Both the position numbers and the translations under genes were made by a program. Shown here one piece after another: positions 5,627 to 8,692 of a stretch of DNA of 8,692 nucleotides. The DNA comes from Cocleimonas sp. (lineage in GTDB: Bacteria > Pseudomonadota > Gammaproteobacteria > Thiotrichales > Thiotrichaceae): positions 1 to 8,692 of the forward strand of contig JAGLBQ010000031.1 of NCBI GenBank assembly GCA_023146675.1, in the 5' to 3' direction. The notes under the pieces are model-generated. The model made no database searches. It saw only the letters and a program-made list of their open reading frames with translations, and was not told where the DNA came from. The number at the start of each line of letters is the position of its first letter. Position 1 is the first letter of the stretch.

Positions 5627-5646
5627 TTATTGATGTATGTCAATAA
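5627..5646. promoter_or_regulatory. FNR/Crp-family box upstream of the cytochrome operon
   Basis: TTATTGATGTATGTCAATAA is a 7-6-7 perfect inverted repeat that contains TTGAT-N4-GTCAA, one base from the FNR/Anr consensus TTGAT-N4-ATCAA. Its centre is near 5636.5. A start near 5678 (with TATGTG at 5666-5671 as -10) would place it at about -41.5, the classic activator position; the alternative TATAAA promoter would place it near -71.5. It suggests oxygen- or NO-responsive control of the cytochromes. Confidence 0.5.
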
Positions 5647-5671
5647 TTAACGGATAAGGTATTCTTATGTG

Positions 5672-5701
5672 CTGATTAATATACCGCTATTGCACTATAA
5701 A
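5672..5701 (+). promoter_or_regulatory. possible sigma-70 promoter of the cytochrome operon
   Basis: CTGATT (5672-5677) and TATAAA (5696-5701) are spaced 18 bp apart. The -10 is good (five of six) and the -35 weak. The start would fall near 5708, inside the following palindrome, which would make that palindrome a good repressor site. Confidence 0.35.
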
Positions 5702-5720
5702 ATATCAATATTGATATTTT
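5699..5720. promoter_or_regulatory. 22-bp perfect palindrome before the cytochrome ribosome-binding site
   Basis: Positions 5699-5709 and 5710-5720 are exact reverse complements with no spacer; the core is ATCAATATTGAT. It lies 3 bp before the AGGAG (5724-5728) that serves ATG 5734, and overlaps a candidate -10. A dimeric repressor operator is the simplest reading; as RNA it could also fold beside the ribosome-binding site. Confidence 0.5.
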
Positions 5721-5733
5721 TACAGGAGACCGT

Positions 5734-7281
5734 ATGAAATTTAAGATATTACTATCCATTTCTATTGGATTGCTCACACTTATGCTGACAACACACTCTG
5801 TTTCTGAAACAAAAATAGAAACATCCCCTACAACAAAAACCGCTGACAGCGAAGCAATAACCCCTACAACAAAGACTGCTGATAGCAAAGCAACAACTGA
5901 TGAAAAATATAAATTTAAACCTTCTTATATTACAGTAAAAGATCATCGTAAATTAACACCAAGCGATTGGACTGACCCAGAAGTTTGCGCACAATGTCAC
6001 CCACGTCAATACGAAGGATGGGAAGGGTCTATGCATTCTAATGCTTTTAAAGACCCTGTGTTTCAAGCCTTATGGGCAATGGGTGAAAAAGCTACAGGTG
6101 GAAAGATTAGAAATCATTGTGCAGGCTGTCATTCTCCGATTGGAACGGTAACGAATACCATAAAATTCAATCCTGATGATGGGTTACATGGTAGTTTTTC
6201 AGCCCCTAAAATTGCTGAAAATGGTGTATCTTGCGATGTTTGTCATACAATTTCGGGCTCTAATATCAAAGACACTGCTGTGCTAGAGCATGGTAACTCT
6301 TCGTTTGAAATGGATCCAGGTAATGTAAAACGTGGCAGCTTAAAGGATGCTAAATCACCGTTTCATGAGACAGAATATTCTGAGCATCACACGAGTTCAA
6401 AATTCTGCGGAAACTGTCACAATATTTTCCATCCTGAAAATAACTTTCCTGTGGAGCGAACCTACGATGAGTGGAAATACTCGATCTATGCGCAAAAAGG
6501 CATTCAATGTATGGATTGCCACATGGTTCCTGTTGAAACAGCCGTACGGGTTGCGGATGAGTTAAAACGCCCATCTGAATTAAAGAATTCTCTCATTGGT
6601 GGTTTTGCTGGTCTTGGTGGTCCTTTCCGTCCAGTGGTTCATGATCATGCCTTTGTGGGGGGGAATGCCGTTGTGTCAGAGGTAATCTCTGGCAAAAAAA
6701 CAGGTAATTCAGCAGAAGCCATTAAGCGCTTACAAAATGTTGCTTCTATTAACTTAACGTTATCAACACAAAAAGACTCACTTCATAAACTTATTGTACG
6801 TGTTAATAATGATCGCGCAGGTCATCATCTTCCAACAAGTTTGACCGAAGTACGTCAAATATGGTTAGAAGTTGTAGTAACAAATGATAAAGGCACCGAG
6901 TTGTTCCGCTCAGGAACAATGAAAAAAGATCGCTCATTACCAAAAGGTACCGTAATCTTCAATGCACATGCGGTTGATAAAAATGGTAAGCACACTGAGC
7001 TTCCTTGGGAGATTTCACGCTTTACTGATACCAATACAATTCCACCTAAAGGACATAAGGATTCAAATTATTCCTTTAATATTCCTGAAGACAGCAAGAG
7101 TGTCACGGTATTGACAAAGCTCCATTATCGTTCTTTTTCTCAGCATTTATCAGACCTTCTTTTAGGTAAAAATAAAGTAATCGTACCGTCTGTTCAAATG
7201 GTAAAGGTAGAAAAGACCTATCCTGTTGCTCACGGAAAAATTGAAGCTAAAGCTGATGACCACAAAAAAGCAGCTCACTAA
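5734..7281 (+). CDS. periplasmic pentaheme c-type cytochrome (cytochrome c554-like)
   Basis: The 515-aa protein has a signal peptide (MKFKILLS, hydrophobic core about 5-19, likely cut near 20-25) and then a Thr/Lys/Ser linker built from a 12-residue tandem repeat (32-43, 44-55). Five CxxCH heme sites follow: Cys85-His89, Cys129-His133, Cys167-His171, Cys225-His229 and Cys259-His263, an arrangement like the multiheme cytochrome c554 family. The C-terminal part (about 335-495) is beta-rich and heme-free; its AGHHLPTSLTEVRQIWLEV (362-380) corresponds to the GHxLPTG..R..WL motif of multiheme cytochrome families, where a His can be a distal heme ligand. It probably relays electrons or reduces a small substrate in the periplasm; the substrate cannot be told from sequence. 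AGGAG (5724-5728) sits 5 nt before the ATG. It is first in an operon with a diheme cytochrome. Confidence 0.88.
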   Translation: MKFKILLSISIGLLTLMLTTHSVSETKIETSPTTKTADSEAITPTTKTADSKATTDEKYKFKPSYITVKDHRKLTPSDWTDPEVCAQCHPRQYEGWEGSMHSNAFKDPVFQALWAMGEKATGGKIRNHCAGCHSPIGTVTNTIKFNPDDGLHGSFSAPKIAENGVSCDVCHTISGSNIKDTAVLEHGNSSFEMDPGNVKRGSLKDAKSPFHETEYSEHHTSSKFCGNCHNIFHPENNFPVERTYDEWKYSIYAQKGIQCMDCHMVPVETAVRVADELKRPSELKNSLIGGFAGLGGPFRPVVHDHAFVGGNAVVSEVISGKKTGNSAEAIKRLQNVASINLTLSTQKDSLHKLIVRVNNDRAGHHLPTSLTEVRQIWLEVVVTNDKGTELFRSGTMKKDRSLPKGTVIFNAHAVDKNGKHTELPWEISRFTDTNTIPPKGHKDSNYSFNIPEDSKSVTVLTKLHYRSFSQHLSDLLLGKNKVIVPSVQMVKVEKTYPVAHGKIEAKADDHKKAAH

Positions 7282-7293
7282 GGAGTATGTATT

Positions 7294-8151
7294 ATGAAAT
7301 TAACGAATATAGTGTTAACTACCTTGCTCATTAGTGCTTCTCAAGCTGCTATTGCTCAAGACCCTGTCAGTCAAATGATGAATATAATGCAAAGTGGGGC
7401 TAATACGGCAAGTGATATAATGAAAAGTGGTTCAGATACCGCGTCTAATGCCATGAACTCTGCCATTAACACCACAAAAGATGCGGTTGACTCTGGTATT
7501 GATCAAGTTAAAGATACAACAACCAATTTTTTCCCATTAAGTATCACGGATGACTTTAAATGGACAGCACCTATTGTAATGGCAATTGAAACGGGTGACC
7601 CTAAAAAAGGAAAAGCACTTGCTAAAAAAAACAAATGCAAAAAATGTCATGGCAAAACTGGGATAAGTGATGAAGATGATACCCCTAGTATTGCAGGACA
7701 AATCCCAGCATACACGTTTAAGCAGCTGCATGATTACAAGATGAAGCAGCGTGATTCTAAAAGCATGTATAAAAGCGTTAAAAACCTCAGTAATCAAGAG
7801 ATGATTCATTTAGCAGCGTGGTATGCAACCCAAAAGCCTGAAGTAATGGCGGGTGATAAAAAGGGAAAAAGCATTCCTATATTGGCGAATATAGGTGATA
7901 AAAAACGTTTTTTACTTGCTTGTGATACTTGTCATGACGAAGATGCAATGAAACGTGGCTTTCAAACGCCTATTATTGAAGGTCAAAAACCTGAGCATTT
8001 TATTGAGACAATGACGGCATTTAAAGATGGTGAGCGTGCGAATGATCACTATAAGTTAATGCAAAGTATTTCAGCTAAATTGACAGAAAATGAAATTGAA
8101 GACTTAGCCGCTTACTATGCAACTAAACCAATGAAAGATGAGGATGACTAA
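7294..8151 (+). CDS. periplasmic diheme cytochrome c (c4-like) with N-terminal 11-residue repeats
   Basis: The 285-aa product has a signal peptide likely cut after AIA21. Residues 32-75 form four back-to-back 11-residue repeats (pattern M/V-x-S-G/A-x-D/N-T-x-S/K-D/N-x), predicted to be an amphipathic or coiled helix. Two class I cytochrome c domains follow, with heme sites Cys115-His119 and Cys210-His214. Met158 and Met256 are reasonable distal ligands. The first domain contains IAGQIPAYTFKQLHDYK, the LAGQ..Y...QL..F signature of cytochrome c4; each domain ends in an L-A-A-W/Y-Y-A helix. Cytochromes c4 shuttle electrons to terminal oxidases or reductases, so it is the likely partner of the pentaheme protein. 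AAGGAG (7280-7285) overlaps the upstream stop codon and sits 8 nt before the ATG, indicating translational coupling. Confidence 0.9.
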   Translation: MKLTNIVLTTLLISASQAAIAQDPVSQMMNIMQSGANTASDIMKSGSDTASNAMNSAINTTKDAVDSGIDQVKDTTTNFFPLSITDDFKWTAPIVMAIETGDPKKGKALAKKNKCKKCHGKTGISDEDDTPSIAGQIPAYTFKQLHDYKMKQRDSKSMYKSVKNLSNQEMIHLAAWYATQKPEVMAGDKKGKSIPILANIGDKKRFLLACDTCHDEDAMKRGFQTPIIEGQKPEHFIETMTAFKDGERANDHYKLMQSISAKLTENEIEDLAAYYATKPMKDEDD

Positions 8152-8164
8152 ACTCCTTTAACTA

Positions 8165-8205
8165 ATCCTAAGCGGAAGGCAAATATTTAGCCTTTTGCTT
8201 AGGAT
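8165..8205. terminator. hairpin after the cytochrome operon
   Basis: Arms 8165-8180 and 8190-8205 pair over 16 positions (ATCCTAAGC with GCTTAGGAT outside, AAGGC with GCCTT inside, two G-U pairs between) around a 9-nt A/T loop. It begins 13 bp after the diheme gene stop. No U-tract follows directly, so it could be a terminator or an mRNA-stabilising 3' structure. Confidence 0.55.
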
Positions 8206-8210
8206 ATTGA

Positions 8211-8255
8211 AAGATGTAAAATATAAAATAATCCGTTTTTTATAATTTACATCTT
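8211..8255. repeat. 45-bp imperfect inverted repeat
   Basis: AAGATGTAAA (8211-8220) and TTTACATCTT (8246-8255) are perfect 10-bp arms. After one mismatch the stem continues with a further 7 A/T pairs. It lies between converging genes and includes a run of six T (8236-8241), so it could act as a terminator, or be a small mobile-repeat relic. The rest of the gap to 8341 is A/T-rich with only short CATAAT/ATTATG inverted repeats. Confidence 0.45.
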
Positions 8256-8341
8256 AATTTAACATAATATACATTATGCGAAGTTTATTATGTTTTTATA
8301 TTATCCATAATTTCTATCCTAGATGGCTGTTTTTGTAGAAT

Positions 8342-8692
8342 TTATTCCGTAATTCTTATGGCGTTATTATCTTTGCGAGCAGATCCATTTCCTTCAGCAT
8401 TAACTGCTTTAACAGTAGGTTCTGCGATAATCGCATGTGTGGTTCTGTGCTCTATAAATACTAATTTTTGATTTGTATTTTCAGAATTCAACCCATTGTT
8501 TTTAATAGTAATTTTTTTAATATAACCATGCCCTTCATGTTCATCGCTACTGGTTTTAGGGTTACAGTCTATACTTTTATCACGTTTAAACCCCTTTTTA
8601 GCATAACCACCAACGTATAAGTCACCATAGGTACTTCCTGTAGCATTATTACCTGTCATAGTGATATGTCGTGTTGTAACACAGTTTTCAGC
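8342..8692 (-). CDS. C-terminal fragment of a secreted-looking Asn/Gly/Thr-rich protein, possibly beta-helix
   Basis: The frame is open on the minus strand from the window edge to the stop at 8342 (116 residues), so the first internal Met (8659) is probably not the start and the gene continues beyond the window. I do not recognise the family. The composition is rich in Asn, Thr, Gly and Lys with short alternating hydrophobic strands (HGYIKKITIKNNGL, KLVFIEHRTTHAIIAEPTVKAV), as in right-handed parallel beta-helix or surface-repeat proteins. Two Cys occur, one near the edge (ENCVTT) and one in SIDCNPK. There is no membrane anchor or sorting motif at the C-terminus, which ends AIRITE. The beta-helix call is a guess from composition; the coding call rests on the length of the open frame and its protein-like composition. 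Confidence 0.6.
   Translation of the reverse strand, partial: AENCVTTRHITMTGNNATGSTYGDLYVGGYAKKGFKRDKSIDCNPKTSSDEHEGHGYIKKITIKNNGLNSENTNQKLVFIEHRTTHAIIAEPTVKAVNAEGNGSARKDNNAIRITE

Noticed and set aside
5676..5946. Minus-strand open frames opposite the pentaheme gene start
   Set aside because: They are mirror frames of the signal peptide and the Thr/Lys repeat and cover the operon promoter region; no independent support.
6347..6574. Open frames on both strands inside the pentaheme gene
   Set aside because: They overlap the heme-binding region of a clear gene in other frames and look like random sequence.
7537..7809. 90-codon minus-strand frame inside the diheme gene
   Set aside because: It is entirely within the clear c4-like coding region, with no ribosome-binding site or recognisable protein features.

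Overview
This is an AT-rich bacterial window, most likely chromosomal and gammaproteobacterial. The hints are a PiuC/YbiX-type PKHX hydroxylase, a DsrC/TusE-family protein and a set of periplasmic c-type cytochromes. Together these suggest a respiratory, possibly sulfur-oxidising lineage such as a Thiotrichales relative. No rRNA, tRNA or universal marker is present, so this placement is an inference.

Layout. Positions 1-267 (+) hold the C-terminal end of the PKHX hydroxylase. A bidirectional hairpin terminator (335-361) separates it from a small acidic protein on the minus strand (384-575). That gene is divergent from a DsrC-like gene (767-1102, +) that lacks both catalytic cysteines of true DsrC. 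The gap between the two carries a GC-rich palindrome in AT-rich DNA, a likely shared operator. After a long hairpin (1137-1170) come a lipoprotein with an SH3b domain (1331-2110, +) and a YeeZ-like atypical SDR (2290-3180, +). The SDR ends in a terminator that is part of a repeat-like imperfect palindrome (3193-3263).

Region 3305-5553 is the most distinctive. A tyrosine recombinase (minus) and a KfrA_N/coiled-coil DNA-binding protein (plus) are transcribed divergently from a 164-bp gap. The gap contains a Xer/dif-shaped candidate crossover site (two near-matching 11-bp arms around 6 bp), a 6-5-6 inverted repeat and a TGTACA double motif. The architecture matches the TnpS/TnpT-rst cointegrate-resolution modules of some Tn3-family transposons, but no transposase or transposon end is visible, so it may be a stand-alone or domesticated recombination module.

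Region 5554-8205 is a two-gene cytochrome operon. It encodes a pentaheme c554-like protein (5734-7281) and a diheme c4-like protein (7294-8151) with an unusual N-terminal array of four 11-residue repeats. The two genes are 12 bp apart, and the ribosome-binding site of the second overlaps the stop of the first. Upstream lie an FNR-like box and a 22-bp perfect palindrome just before the first ribosome-binding site, suggesting redox or anaerobic control of a periplasmic electron-transfer pair. The operon is followed by two hairpin-forming inverted repeats. The window ends inside the C-terminal part of a secreted-looking, Asn/Gly/Thr-rich protein on the minus strand (8342-8692). No gene-free gap exceeds 300 bp; the largest is 1103-1330.
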